A stretch of DNA of 64,000 nucleotides from Megalopta genalis (GCF_051020955.1 NW_027476468.1:124001-188000); one strand, 5' to 3'; shown: positions 1 to 12,990, counted from the first letter of the stretch. Numbers and translations are program-made. Notes: a model not told the origin generated them from the letters alone.

Positions 1-300
1 TGATTCGCATGGATTTGAAGCTAAGCCTTCTACGTCGCATTGATTTGAAGCTAAATCATGTGTTCCGCTTGGATTTTAAGCTAACTCGTTTGTATCACAT
101 GCAGTTGAAGTTAAATCATGTATATCACAAGTATTTGAAGCTAAACCATTTGTTTCGCATGGATTTGAATCTAAGCCTTCTACGTCGCATTGATTTGAAG
201 CTAAATCATGTGTTCCGCTTGGATTTTAAGCTAACTCGTTTGTATCACATGCAGTTGAAGTTAAATCATGTATATCACAAGTATTTGAAGCTAAACCATT
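1..300. repeat. Two adjacent near-identical 150-bp repeats
   Basis: Positions 1-150 and 151-300 are the same five-monomer unit. Both carry the private variants 'tgttccgctt', 'ggattttaag', 'tgtatcacat' and 'gttgaagtta', and differ at only a few bases. The array continues off the left edge of the window. Confidence 0.9.
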
Positions 301-1457
301 TGTTTCGCATGGATTCGAAGATCAGCCTTCTGCTTCGCATAGATTTGCAGCTAAATCATGTGTTCCGTATGGATTTGAAGCTAACTCGTTTGTTTCGCAT
401 GCGATTGAAGCTAAATCATGTATATAACAAGTATTTGAAGCTGAACCTTTTGTTTCGCATGGATTTGAAGCTAAGCCTTCTACTTCGTATTGATTTGAAG
501 CTGAATCATGTGTTTCGCTTGTATTTGAAGCTAACTCGTTTGATTCGCATGCAGTTGCAGCTATATCATGTACATCACAAGTATTTGAAGCTAAACCATT
601 TGTTTCGCGTGGATTTGAAACTAAGCCTTCTACTTCGCATTGATTTGAATCTGAATCATGTATTTCGCATGGATTTGAAGCTAACTCGTTTAATTCGCAT
701 GCAGTTGAAGCTAAATCATGTATTTCACAAGTATTTGAAGCTAAAACTTTTGATTCGCACGGATTTGAAGCTATGCCTTTTACGTCTCATTGATTTGAGG
801 CTAAATCATGTGTTTCGCTTGGATTTGAAGCTAACTCGATTTTTTCGCATGCAGTTGAAGCTAAATCATGTATATCACAGGTATTTGAAGCTAAATCATG
901 TGTTTCGTTTGGATTTGAAACTAAGCCTTCTACTTCGCATTGATTTGAAGCTATATCATGTGTTTCCCTTGGGTGTGAAGCTAACTCGCGTGTTTAGCAC
1001 GCAGTTGAAGCCAAATCTTGTATATCACAGGTATTTGAAGCTAAACCATTTGTTTCGCATGGATTCGAAGATCAGTCTTCTACTTCGCATTGATTTGAAA
1101 CTAAATCATGTGTTTCGTATGAATTTGAAGCTAACTCGATTGTTTCGCATGCAGTTGAAGCTAAATCATGTATTTCACAAGTATTTGAAACTAGATTATT
1201 TGTGTCGCATGGATTTAAAGCTAAGCCTTCTACTTCGCATTGATTTGAAGCTAAATCGTGTGTTTCGCATGGATTTGATGCTAACTCGTTTGTTTCGCAT
1301 GCAGTTGAATCTAGCTCACGTATATCACGAGTATTTAATGCTGAACCATTTGTTTCGCATGGATTTGAAGGTAAGCACTCTAGTTCGCATTGAATTGAAG
1401 CTAAATCATGAGTTTCGCTTGGATTTGAAGCTATCTCGATTGTTTCGCATGCTGTAG
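9..1457 (+). other. Long open frame of 482 codons, probably not a gene
   Basis: Reads as 10-residue repeats of the DLKLNHVFRM kind, strongly basic and rich in Leu, Arg, His and Lys, with no signal peptide, domain or change of composition. The start ATG is just one of many ATGs in the repeat ('cgcatgga'). The frame is stop-free in the 150-bp consensus, and few of its codons are one base from a stop (mainly TTG and AAG), so length alone means little. No ribosome-binding site or core promoter is recognisable. Confidence 0.7.
171..950. repeat. 1,680-bp-offset duplication, copy 1
   Basis: About 780 bp, matched by 1,851-2,630 at an offset of 1,680 bp (56 monomers, 11.2 higher-order repeats). Shared private variants include 'gaagatcagcc', 'agatttgcag', 'tatataacaag' and 'tcgtttggatttgaaac'. 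Because the offset is not a multiple of 150 bp, the exchange that made it skipped register by one monomer. Similarity stops around 960/2,640. Confidence 0.85.
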
Positions 1458-1464
1458 AATCCAA
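1072..1464 (-). other. Minus-strand CETxxLASNx open frame, 130 codons
   Basis: Reads as decapeptides such as CETHDLASNQ and CEVEGLALNP, with a Cys about every ten residues. The frame stays open upstream to a TAA near 1,595 and closes at the TGA made by 'gatcagtc'. It is hydrophilic and acidic, more like an extracellular repeat protein than the plus frame is, but it is closed on both sides by stops lying inside ordinary repeat units. It may be a relic of a coding minisatellite or chance. Confidence 0.5.
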
Positions 1465-1850
1465 ATCATGTATGTCACAAGTATTTGAACCTAAACCATT
1501 TGATTCGCATTGATTTGAAGCTGAACCTTCTTCTTCGCATTCATTTGAAGTTAAATCATGTGTTTCAATTGGGTGTGAAGCTAACTCGTTTGTTTAGCAT
1601 GCAGTTGAAGATAAATCATATGTATCGCAAGTATTTGAAGCTAAACCATTTGATTAGCATGTATTTGAAGCTAACTCGTTTGTTTCGCATGTTGTTGAAG
1701 CAAAATCACGCATATCACACGTATTTGAAGCTAAACCATTTGTTTCGCATGGATTTGAATCTAAGCATTCTACTTCGCATTGATTTGAGGGTAAGTCATG
1801 TGTTTCGCATGGATTTGAAGCTAAACCATTTAATCCGCAAGGATTTGAAT

Positions 1851-2630
1851 CTAAGCCTTCTACGTCGCATTGATTTGAAGGTAAATCATGTGTTCCGCTT
1901 GGATTTTAAGCTAACTCGTTTGTATCACATGTAGTTGAAGTTAAATCATGTATATCACAAGTATTTGAAGCTAAATCATTTGTTTCGCATGGATTCGAAG
2001 ATCAGCCTTCTGCTTCGCATAGATTTGCAGCTAAATCATGTGTTCCGTATGGATTTGAAGCTAAGTCATTTGTTTCGCATGCAATTGAAGCTAAACCATG
2101 TATATAACAAGTATTTGAAGCTGAACCTTTTGTTTCGCATGGATTTGAAGCTAAGCCTTCTACTTCGTATTGATTTGAAGCTGAATCATGTGTTTCCCTT
2201 GTATTTGAAGCTAACTCGTTTGATTCGCATGCAGTTGCAGCTAAATCATGTACATCACAAGTATTTGAAGCTAAACCATTTGTTTCGCGTGGATTTGAAA
2301 CTAAGCCTTCTACTTCGCATTGATTTGAAGCTGAATCATGTATTTCGCATGGATTTGAAGCTAACTCGTTTAATTCGCATGCAGTTGAAGCTAAATCATG
2401 TATATCACAAGTATTTGAAGCTAAAACTTTTGATTCGCACGGATTTGAAGCTATGCCTTTTACGTCACATTGATTTGAGGCTAAATCATGTGTTTCGCTT
2501 GGATTTGAAGCTAACTCGATTTTTTCGCATGCAGTTGAAGCTAAATCATGTATATCATAGGTATTTGAAGCTAAATCATGTGTTTCGTTTGGATTTGAAA
2601 CTAAGCCTTCTACTTCGCATTGATTTGAAG
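1851..2630. repeat. 1,680-bp-offset duplication, copy 2
   Basis: Second copy of 171-950. The few differences include gaagg versus gaagc near 1,880 and cccttg versus cgcttg near 2,197. Flanking monomers differ on both sides, so this is a segmental copy within the array rather than continuous homogenisation. Confidence 0.85.
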
Positions 2631-2755
2631 CTATATCATGTGTTTCGCATGGATGTCAAGCTAACTCGTTTGTTTCGCATGCTGTTGAAGCTATATCATG
2701 TATATCGCAAGTATTCGAAGCTAAACCATTTGTTTCGCATGGATTTGAAGATAAG

Positions 2756-3289
2756 CCTTCTACTTCGCATTGATTTGAAGCTAAATCATGAGTTTCGCTT
2801 GGATTTGAAGCTAACTCGTTTGTTTCGAATGCAGTTGAAGCTAAATCATGTATATCACAAGTATTTGAAGCTAATCCATTTGTATCGCGTGGATTCGAAG
2901 ATCAGCCTTCTACTTCGCATTGATTTGAAGTTAAATCATATGTTTCGCATGGATTTGAAGCTAATCGTTTGTATCGCATGCAGTTGAAGCTAAATCACGT
3001 ATATCACAAGTATTTGAAGCTGAACCATTTGTTTCGCACGGATTTGAAGCTAAGCCTTCTACTTCGCATTGATTTGAAGCTAAATCATGAGTTTCGCTTG
3101 GATTTGAAGCTAACTCGTTTGTTTCGCATGCAGTTGAAGCTAAATCATGTATATCACAAGTATTTGAAGCTAATCCATTTGTATCGCGTGGATTCGAAGA
3201 TCAGCCTTCTACTTCGCATTGATTTGAAGTTAAATCATATGTTTCGCATGGATTTGAAGCTAATCGTTTGTATCGCATGCAGTTGAAGC
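2756..3289. repeat. 299-bp tandem duplication
   Basis: Positions 2,756-2,990 recur at 3,055-3,289. Shared marks are 'catgagtttcgcttgg', 'gctaatccatttgtatcgcg' and the 1-bp-short 'gctaatcg'. The period is 299 rather than 300 bp because each copy carries that 1-bp loss. In the plus LKLN frame each loss leads to the same C-terminal string KLIVCIACS. Confidence 0.85.
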
Positions 3290-4514
3290 TAAATCATATA
3301 TATCACAAGTATTTGAAGCTAAACCATTTGATTCGCATGGATTTCAAAATAAGCCTTCTACTTTGCATTGATTTGATGCTAAATCATGTGTTTCGCTTGC
3401 ATTACAAGCTAACTCGTTTGTTTCGCACGTAATTGAAGCTAGATAATGTATCAAACAAGTATTTGAAGCTAAACCATTTGTTTCGCATGGCTTCGAAGAT
3501 CAGCCATCTACCTCGTATTGATTTAAAGCTAAATCATGTGTTTCGCATGGATTTGAAGCTAACTCGTTTGTATCGCATGCAGTTGAAGCTAAATCATGTA
3601 TATCACAATTATATGAAGCTAAACCATTTGATTCGCATGGATTTCAGAATAAGCCTTCTACTTCGCATTGATTATAATCTAAATCATCTGTTTCGCATGG
3701 ATTTAAAGCTATCTCGTTTGTTTCGCATGCAGTTGAAGATAAATCATGCATATCATAATTATTTGAAGCTAAACCATTTGATTCGCATGGATTTGAAGAT
3801 AAGCCTTCTACTTCGCATTGATTTGAAGCAAAATCATGTGTTTCGCATTGATTTGAATCTAACTCGTTAGTTTTCATGCTGTTGAAGCTAAATCATGTAT
3901 ATCACAGTTATTTGAAGCTAAACCAGTTGATTCGCATGGATTTCAAAATAAGCCTTCTACTTCGCATTGATTTGAAGCTAAATCATGTGTTTCGCTTGGA
4001 TTTCAAGCTAACTCGTTTGTTTCGCATGCAATTGAAGATAGATCACGTATCAAACAAGTATTTGAAGCTAAACCATTTGATTCGCATGGATTTGATGCTA
4101 TGCCATCTACTTCGCTTTTATTTGAAACTGAATCATGTGTTTCTCTTGTTTTTGAAGCTATCACGTTCGTTTCACATGCAGTTGAAGCTAAATCATGTAT
4201 ATCAAAGGATTTGAAGCTGAACCGTTTGTTTTGCACGAATATCACGCTAAACCATGTGTTTGGAATGAATTTGAAGCTAAATCATGTGTTTTGCTTAGAT
4301 TTGAAGCTAACTCGTTTGTTACGCATGCACTTGAAGCTGAATCATGTATATCCCAAGTATTTGAAGCTCAACCATTTGATTCGCATGGATTTGAAGATAA
4401 GCCTTCTACTTCGCATTGATTTGAAGCTAAATCATGTGTTTCGCTTGGATTAGAAACTAACTAGTTTGTATCGCATTGCTGTTGATGCTAAATCATGTAT
4501 ATCACAAGTATTTG

Positions 4515-5680
4515 AAGCTAAACCATTTGATGCGCCTGGATTTGATGCTATGCCATCTACTTCGCTTTTATTTGAAACTGAATCATGTGTTTCTGTTGAA
4601 TTTGAAGCTAACACGTTCGTTTCACATGCAGTTGAAGCTAAATCATGTATATCACAAGTATTTGAAGCTGAACCATTTGTTTCGCACGAATATCAGGCTA
4701 AAACATGTGTTTGGAATGAATTTGAAGCTAAATCTTGTGTTTCGCATAGATTTGGAGCTAACTCGTTTGTTACGCATGCAGTTGAAGCTGAATCATGTAT
4801 ATCCCAAGTATTTGAAGCTCAACCATTTGATTCGCATGGATTTGAAGATAAGCCTTCTACTTCGCATTGATTTTAATCTAAATCATCTGTTTCCCATGGA
4901 TTTAAAGCTATCTCGTTTGTTTCGCATGCAGTTGAAGATAAAACATGTATATCACAGGTATTTCAAGCTAAACCATTTGATTCGCATGGATTTGAAGATA
5001 AGCCTTCTACTTCGCATTGATTTGAAGCTAAATCATGTGTTTCGCATGGATTTGAAGCTAACTCGTTCGTTTCCCTTGCATTTGAAGCTAAATCATGCAC
5101 ATCACAATTATTTGAAGCTAAACCACTTGTTTCGCATGGATTTGAAGATAAGCCTTCTACTTCTCATTGATTTGAAGCTAAATCATGTGTTTCGCTTGGA
5201 TTTGAAACTAACTAGTTTGTTTCGTAATGCAGTTGAAACTAAATCATGTATATCCCAATTATTTGAAGCTAAACCATTTGATTCGCATGGATTTCAAAAT
5301 AAGCCTTCTACTTCGCATTGATTTTAATCTAAATCATCTGTTTCGCATGGATTTAAAGCTATCTCGTTTGTTTCGCATGCAGTTGAAGATAAATCATGTA
5401 TATCACAGGTATTTGAAGCTAAACCATTTGTTTCGCATGGATTCGAAGATAAGCCTTTTAAATCGCATTGATTTCAAGCTAAATCATGTGTTTCGCATGA
5501 ATTTGAAGCTAACTCGCTAGTTTTGCATGCTGTTGAAGCTTATTCATGTACATCACAAGTATTTGAAGCTAAACCATTTGTTTCGCAAGGATTCGAAGAT
5601 CAGCCTTCTACTTCGCATTGATAAGAAGCAAAATCATGTGTTTCGCATGGATTTGAAGCTAACTCGTTCGTTTCGCTTGC
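4515..5680. repeat. 1,650-bp-offset duplication, copy 1
   Basis: About 1,165 bp that recur at 6,165-7,330, an offset of 11 higher-order repeats. Shared rare marks are 'tgcgcctgga' (4,531 and 6,181), 'tatcaggctaaaacatgtg' and the 1-bp-long 'cgtaatgcag'. The segments are nearly identical inside and diverge on both sides. Confidence 0.88.
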
Positions 5681-6164
5681 AATTGAAGCTAAATCATGTA
5701 TATCACAATTATTTGAAGCTAAACCATTTGATTCGCATGGATTTCAAAATAAGCCTTCTACTTCGAATTGATTTTAATCTAAATCATCTGTTTCGCTTGG
5801 ATTTAAAGCTATCTCGTTTGTTTCGCATGCAGTTGAAGATAAATCATGTATATCACAAGTATTTGAAGCTAATCCATTTGTTTCGCGTGGATTCGAAGAT
5901 CAGCCTTCTACTTCGCATTGATTTGAAGTTAAATCATATGTTTCGCATGGATTTGAAGCTAATCGTTTGTATCGCATGCAGTTGAAGCTAAATCATGTAT
6001 ATCACAATTATATGAAGCTAAACCATTTGATTCGCATGGATTTGAAGATAAGCCTTCTACTTCGCATTGATTTTAATCTAAATCATCTGTTTCCCATGGA
6101 TTTAAAGCTATCTCGTTTGTTTCGCATGCAGTTGAAGATAAATCATGTATATCACAGGTATTTC

Positions 6165-7330
6165 AAGCTAAACCATTTGATGCGCCTGGATTTGATGCTA
6201 TGCCATCTACTTCGCTTTTATTTGAAACTGAATCATGTGTTTCTGTTGAATTTGAAGCTAACACGTTCGTTTCACATGCCGTTGAAGCTAAATCATGTAT
6301 ATCACAAGTATTTGAAGCTGAACCATTTGTTTCGCACGAATATCAGGCTAAAACATGTGTTTGGAATGAATTTGAAGCTAAATCTTGTGTTTCGCATAGA
6401 TTTGGAGCTAACTCGTTTGTTACGCATGCAGTTGAAGCTGAATCATGTATATCCCAAGTATTTGAAGCTCAACCATTTGATTCGCATGGATTTGAAGATA
6501 AGCCGTCTACTTCGCATTGATTTTAATCTAAATCATCTGTTTCCCATGGATTTAAAGCTATCTCGTTTGTTTCGCATGCAGTTGAAGATAAATCATGTAT
6601 ATCACAGGTATTTCAAGCTAAACCATTTGATTCGCATGGATTTGAAGATAAGCCTTCTACTTCGCATTGATTTGAAGCTAAATCATGTGTTTCGCATGGA
6701 TTTGAAGCTAACTCGTTCGTTTCCCTTGCATTTGAAGCTAAATCATGCACATCACAATTATTTGAAGCTAAACCACTTGTTTCGCATGGATTTGAAGATA
6801 AGCCTTCTACTTCGCATTGATTTGAAGCTAAATCATGTGTTTCGCTTGGATTTGAAACTAACTAGTTTGTTTCGTAATGCAGTTGAAACTAAATCATGTA
6901 TATCACAATTATTTGAAGCTAAACCATTTGATTCGCATGGATTTCAAAATAAGCCTTCTACTTCGCATTGATTTTAATCTAAACCATCTGTTTCGCATGG
7001 ATTTAAAGCTATCACGTTTGTTTCGCATGCAGTTGAAGATAAATCATGTATATCACAGGTATTTGAAGCTAAACCATTTGTTTCGCATGGATTCGAAGAT
7101 AAGCCTTCTAAATCGCATTGATTTCAAGCTAAATCATGTGTTTCGCATGGATTTGAAGCTAACTCGCTAGTTTTGCATGCTGTTGAAGCTTATTCATGTA
7201 CATCACAAGTATTTGAAGCTAAACCATTTGTTTCGCAAGGATTCGAAGATCAGCCTTCTACTTCGCATTGATAAGAAGCAAAATCATGTGTTTCGCATGG
7301 ATTTGAAGCTAACTCGTTCGTTTCGCTTGC
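6165..7330. repeat. 1,650-bp-offset duplication, copy 2
   Basis: Second copy of 4,515-5,680, with scattered differences such as 'gccgtctac' at about 6,502. It ends where 'cttgcaattgaagc' (5,668) is replaced by 'cttgcatttgaagc' (7,318). Confidence 0.88.
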
Positions 7331-7350
7331 ATTTGAAGCTAAATCGTGCA

Positions 7351-9119
7351 CATCACAAGTATTTGAAGCTGAACCACTTGTTTCGCATGGATTTGAAGAT
7401 CAGCCTTCTACTTCGCATTGATAAGAAGCTAACTCATGTGTTTCGCATGGATTTGAAGCTAACTCGTTAGTTTTGCATGCTGTTGAAGCTAAATCATGTA
7501 TATCACAAGTATTTGAAGCTAAACCATTTGTTTCGCAAGGATACGAAGATCAGTCTTCTACTTCGCATTGATAAGAAGCAAAATCATGTGTTTCGCATGG
7601 ATTTGAAGCTAACTCGTTCGTTGCGCTTGCATTTGAAGCTAAATCGTGCACATCACAAGTATTTGAAGATGAACCACTTGTTTCGCATGGATTTGAAGAT
7701 AAGCCTTCTACTTCGCATTGATTTGAAGCTAAATCATGTGTTTCGAATGGATTTGAAGCTAACTCGTTTGTTTCGCATGCAATTGAAGCTAAATCATGTA
7801 TATCACAATTATTTGAAGCTAAACCATTTGATTCGCATGGATTTCAAAATAAGCCTTCTACTTCGCATTGATTTTAATCTAAATCATCTGTTTCGGTTGG
7901 ATTTAAAGCTATCTCGTTTGTTTCGCATGCAGTTGAAGATAAATCATGTATATCACAAGTATTTGAAGCTAATCCATTTGTTTCGCGTGGATTCGAAGAT
8001 CAGCCTTCTACTTCGCATTGATTTGAAGTTAAATCATATGTTTCGCATGGATTTGAAGCTAATCGTTTGTATCGCATGCAGTTGAAGCTAAATCATGTAT
8101 ATCACAAGTATTTGAAGCTAAACCATTTGATTCGCATGGATTTGATGCTATGCCATCTACTTCGCTTTTATTTGAAACTGAATCATGTGTTTCTCTTGAA
8201 TTTGAAGCTAACACGTTCGTTTCACATGCAGTTGAAGCTAAATCATGTATGTCACAAGTATTTGAAGCTGAACCATTTGTTTCGCACGAATATCAGGCTA
8301 AACCATGTGTTTGGAATGAATTTGAAGCTAAATCATGCGTTTCGCATAGATTTGAAGCTAACTCATTTGTTACGCATGCAGTTGAAGCTGAATCATGTAT
8401 ATCACAGGTGTTTGAAGCTAAACCATTTGTTTCGCATGGATTCGAAGATAACCCTTCTACTTCGAATTGATTTGAAGCTAAATCATGTGTTTCGCTTGGA
8501 TTTCAAACTAACTCGTTCGTTTCGCATGCAGTTGAAGCTAAATCATGTATATCACAAGTATGTGAAGCTAAACCATTTGCTACGCATGGATTTTAAGCTA
8601 AGCCTTCTACTTCGCATTGATTTGATGCTAAGTCGGGTGTTTCGCATGGATTTGAAGCTAAGCCTTCAACTTCGTGTTGACTTGATGCTAACTCATGTTT
8701 TTCGCTTGGATTTGAAGCTAACTCGTTTGTTTCGCATGCAGTTGAAGCTAAATCATGTATATCACAAGTATTTGGAGCTGAACCATTTGTTTCGCATGGA
8801 TTTCAAAATAAGCCTTCTACTTCGCATTGATTTTAATCTAAATCATCTGTTTCGGATGGATTTAAAGCTATCTCGTTTGTTTCGCATGCAGTTGAATATA
8901 AATCATGTATATCACAAGTATTTGAAGCTAATCCATTTTTATCGCGTGGATTCGAAGATCAGCCTTCTACTTCGCATTGATTTGAAGTTAAACCATATGT
9001 TTCGCATGGATTTGAAGCTAATCGTTTGTATCGCATGCAGTTGAAGCTAAATCATGTATATCACAATTATTTGAAGCTAAACCATTTGACTCGCATGGAT
9101 TTCAAAATAAGCCTTCTAC
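7351..9119. repeat. 5,928-bp-offset duplication, copy 1
   Basis: About 1.77 kb that recur at 13,279-15,047. Private marks shared by both copies include 'gttgcgcttgc', 'gaagatgaacc', 'aagtcgggtg' and 'cttcgtgttgacttg'. One of the few differences is 'gaatttgaagc' (8,320) against 'gaatttgcagc' (14,248). Confidence 0.88.
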
Positions 9120-12100
9120 TTCGCATTGATTTGAAGCTAAATCATGTGTTTCGCTTGGATTTGAAACTAACTAGTTTGTTTCGTAATGCAGTTGAAACTA
9201 AATCATGTATATCACAATTATTTGAAGCTAAACCATTTGATTCGCATGGATTTCAAAATAAGCCTTCTACTTCGCATTGATTTTAATCTAAATCATCTGT
9301 TTCGCATGGATTTAAAGCTATCTCGTTTGTTTCGCATGCAGTTGAAGATAAATCATGTATATCACAGGTATTTGAAGCTAAACCATTTGTTTCGCATGGA
9401 TTCGAAGATAAGCCTTCTAAATCGCATTGATTTCAAGCTAAATCATGTGTTTCGCATGGATTTGAAGCTAACTCGCTAGTTTTGCATGCTGTTGAAGCTT
9501 ATTCATGTACATCACAAGTATTTGAAGCTAAACCATTTGTTTCGCAAGGATTCGAAGATCAGCCTTCTACTTCGCATTGATAAGCAGCAAAATCATGTGT
9601 TTCGCATGGATTTGAAGCTAACTTGTTCGTTTCGCTTGCATTTGAAGCTAAATCATGCACATCCCAAGTATTTGAAGCTGAACCACTTGTTTCGCATGGA
9701 TTTGAAGATAAGCCTTCTACTTCGCATTGATTTGAAGCTAAATCATGTGTTTCGAATGGATTTGAAGCTAACTCGTTTGTTTCGCATGCAATTGAAGCTA
9801 AATCATGTATACCACAATTATTTGAAGCTAAACCATTTGATTCGCATGGATTTCAAAATAAGCCTTATACTTCGCATTGATTTTAATCTAAATCATCTGT
9901 TTCGCTTGGATTTAAAGCTATCTCGTTTGTTTCGCATGCAGTTGAAGATAAATCATGTATATCACAATTATTTGAAGCTAAACCATTTGATTCGCATGGA
10001 TTTGAAGATAAGCCTTCTACTTCGCATTGATTTGAAGCAAAATCATGTGTTTCGCATGGATTTGAAGATAACTCGATCGTTCGTCTGCATTTGAAGTTAT
10101 TTCATTCACTTGAATCTATATCACTTATATTCGCAAGTATTTGAAGCCAAATAATTCGTTTCGCATGGATTTGAAGCTAAGCCTCCTAATTCGCATTGAT
10201 TTGAAGCTAAATCATGTGTTTCGAATGGATTTGAAGCTAACTCGTTTGTTTCGCATGCAATTGAAGCTAAATCATGTATATCACAATTATTTGAAGCTAA
10301 ACCATTTGATTCGCATGGATTTCAAAATAAGCCTTCTACTTCGCATTGATTTTAATCTAAATCATCTGTTTTGGATGGATTTAATGCTATCTCGTTTTTT
10401 TCGCATGCAGTTGAAGATAAATCATGTATATCACAGGTATTTGAAGTTAAACCATTTGTTTCGCATGGATTCGAATATAAGCCTTCTAAATCGCATTGAT
10501 GTCAAGCTAAATCATATGTTTCGCATAGATTTGAAGCTAACTCGCTAATTTTGCATGCTGTTGAAGCTTATTCATGTATATCACAAGTATTTGAAGCTAA
10601 ACCATTTGTTTCGCAAGGATTCGAAGATCAGCCTTCTACTTCGCATTGATAAGAAGCTAACTCATGTGTTTCGCATGGATTTGAAGCTAACTCGTTAGTT
10701 TTGCATGCTGTTGAAACTAAATCATGTATATCACAAGTATTTGAAGCTAAACCATTTGTTTCGCAAGGATAGGAAGATCAGCCTTCTACTTCGCATTGAT
10801 AAGAAGCAAAATCATGTGTTTCGCATGGATTTGAAACTAACTCGTTCGATTCGCTTGCATTTGAAGCTAAATCATGCACATCACAAGTATTTGAAGCTGA
10901 ACCACTTGTTTCGCATGGATTTGAAGATAAGCCTTCTACTTCGCATTGATTTGAAGCTAAATCATGTGTTTCGAATGGATTTGAAGCTAACTCGTTTGTT
11001 TCGCATGCAATTGAAGCTAAATCATGTATATCACAATTATTTGAAGCTAAACCATTTGATTCGCATGGATTTCAAAATAAGCCTTCTACTTCGCATTGAT
11101 TTTAATCTAAATCATCTGTTTCGGATGGATTTAATGCTATCTCGTTTTTTTCGCATGCAGTTGAAGATAAAACATGTATATCACAGGTATTTGCAGTTAA
11201 ACCATTTGTTTCGCATGGATTCGAATATAAGCCTTCTAAATCGCATTGATGTCAAGCTAAATCATATGTTTCGCATAGATTTGAAGCTAACTCGCTAATT
11301 TTGCATGCTGTTGAAACTAAATCATGTATATCACAAGTATTTGAAGCTAAACCATTTGTTTCGCAAGGATACGAAGATCAGCCTTCTACTTCGCATTGAT
11401 TTTAATCTAAATCATGTGTTTCGCATGCATTTGAAGCTAATCGTTTGTATCGCATGGAGTTGAAGCTAAATCATGTATATCACAAGTTTTTGCAGCTAAA
11501 CCATTTGATTCGCATGGATTTGATGCAATGCCATCTACTTCGCTTTTATTTGAAACTGAATCATGTGTTTCTCTTGAATTTGAAGCTAACTAGTTTGTTT
11601 CGTAATGCAGTTGAAGCTAAATCATGTATATCACAATTATTTGAACTAAACCATTTGATTCGCATGGATTTCAAAATAAGCCTTCTACTTCGCATTGATT
11701 TTAATCTAAATCATCTGTTTCGCAGGGGATTTAAAGCTATCTCGTTTGTTTCGCATGCAGTTGAAGTTAAATCATGTATATCACAGGTATTTGAAGCTAA
11801 ACCAGTTGTTTCGCATGGATTCGAAGATAAGCCTTCTAAATCGCATTGATTTCAAGCTAAATCATGTGTTTCGCATGGATTTGAAGCTAACTCGCTAGTT
11901 TTGCATGCTGTTGAAGCTTATTCATGTACATCACAAGTATTTGAAGCTAAACCATTTGTTTCGCAAGGATTCGAAGATCAGCCTTCTACTTCGCATTGAT
12001 TTGAAGCGAAATCATGTGTTTCGCTTGGATTTCAAGCTAACTCGTTTGTTTCGCATGCTATTGAAGCTAAATAATGTATCAAACAAGTATTTGAAGCTAA

Positions 12101-12990
12101 ACCATTTGTTTCGCATGGATTCGAAGATCAGCCTTCTACTTCGCATTGATAAGAAGCTAAATCATGTGTTTCGCTTGGATTTCAAGCTAACTCGTTTGTT
12201 TCGCATGCAATTGAAGCTAAATCATGTATATCACAATTATTTTAAGCTAACCCAGTTGATTCGCATGGATTTCAAAATAAGCCTTCTACTTCGCATTGAT
12301 TTTAATCTAAATCATCTGTTTCGGATGGATTTAAAGCTATCTCGTTTTTTTCGCATGCAGTTGAAGATAAATCATGTATATCACAGGTATTTGAAGCTAA
12401 ACCATTTGTTTCGCATGGATTCGAATATAAGCCTTCTAAATCGCATTGATGTCAAGCTAAATCATATGTTTCGCATAGATTTGAAGCTAACTCGCTAATT
12501 TTGCATGCTGTTGAAGCTTATTCATGTATATCACAAGTATTTGAAGCTAAACCATTTGTTTCGCAAGGATTCGAAGATCAGCCTTCTACTTCGCATTGAT
12601 AAGAAGCTAACTCATGTGTTTCGCATGGATTTGAAGCTAACTCGTTAGTTTTGCATGCTGTTGAAACTAAATCATGTATATCACAAGTATTTGAAGCTAA
12701 ACCATTTGTTTCGCAAGGATAGGAAGATCAGCCTTCTACTTCGCATTGATAAGAAGCAAAATCATGTGTTTCGCATGGATTTGAAACTAACTCGTTCGAT
12801 TCGCTTGCATTTGAAGCTAAATCATGCACATCACAAGTATTTGAAGCTGAACCACTTGTTTCGCATGGATTTGAAGATAAGCCTTCTACTTCGCATTGAT
12901 TTGAAGCTAAATCATGTGTTTCGAATGGATTTGAAGCTAACTCGTTTGTTTCGCATGCAATTGAAGCTAAATCATGTATATCACAATTAT
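9118..12990. repeat. About 6,528-bp-offset duplication, copy 1
   Basis: About 3.87 kb that recur at about 15,645-19,518. The copies share rare features: the 29/19/31-bp irregular monomers at 10,061-10,140, 'ggataggaag', and the paired 1-bp loss and gain near 11,646 and 11,724. A 1-bp loss near 15,689 and an extra T in the run at 16,922-16,929 make the offset 6,527 between those points and 6,528 elsewhere. Confidence 0.9.
10061..10140. repeat. Irregular 29/19/31-bp monomer trio
   Basis: Core-to-core spacings here are 29, 19 and 31 bp instead of 30, with the private words 'tcgatcgttcgtctgc', 'ttatttcattcacttg' and 'cacttatattcgcaag'. The trio recurs near 16,588-16,667, 44,949-45,028 and 48,483-48,562. 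The 31-bp 'cacttatattcgcaag' unit is common in the right-hand diverged family, so its presence inside the central family marks exchange between the two. Confidence 0.8.

Larger units (their letters stand above)
1..3299. repeat. Left block: varied A-E 150-bp repeats
   Basis: About 22 copies of the 150-bp repeat with many private substitutions, so adjacent copies are easily told apart. Most units keep the 30-bp register; 1-bp losses (gctaatcg in place of gctaactcg) occur near 2,967 and 3,266. The plus-strand LKLN frame is open from 9 to 1457. The minus-strand CETxxLASNx frame is cut repeatedly, for example wherever 'gatcagcc' or 'ttttaagc' occurs. Nothing here looks like a promoter, terminator or splice signal. 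Confidence 0.85.

Noticed and set aside
9..1457. Plus-strand LKLN open frames as real protein-coding genes
   Set aside because: They come from a stop-free repeat, begin at one of many repeat-internal ATGs, end at repeat-internal stops or 1-bp shifts, and contain nothing but repeat; overlapping frames are open in the same places.
8150..8470. Plus-strand FEAKxxVSH open frame of 106 codons, repeated many times (e.g. 14,078; 27,057; 31,105; 35,153)
   Set aside because: The frame has one consensus stop per 150 bp in type B; it opens for two higher-order repeats only because 'cgcttttatttg' replaces 'cgcattgatttg'. Recurrence follows the duplications.
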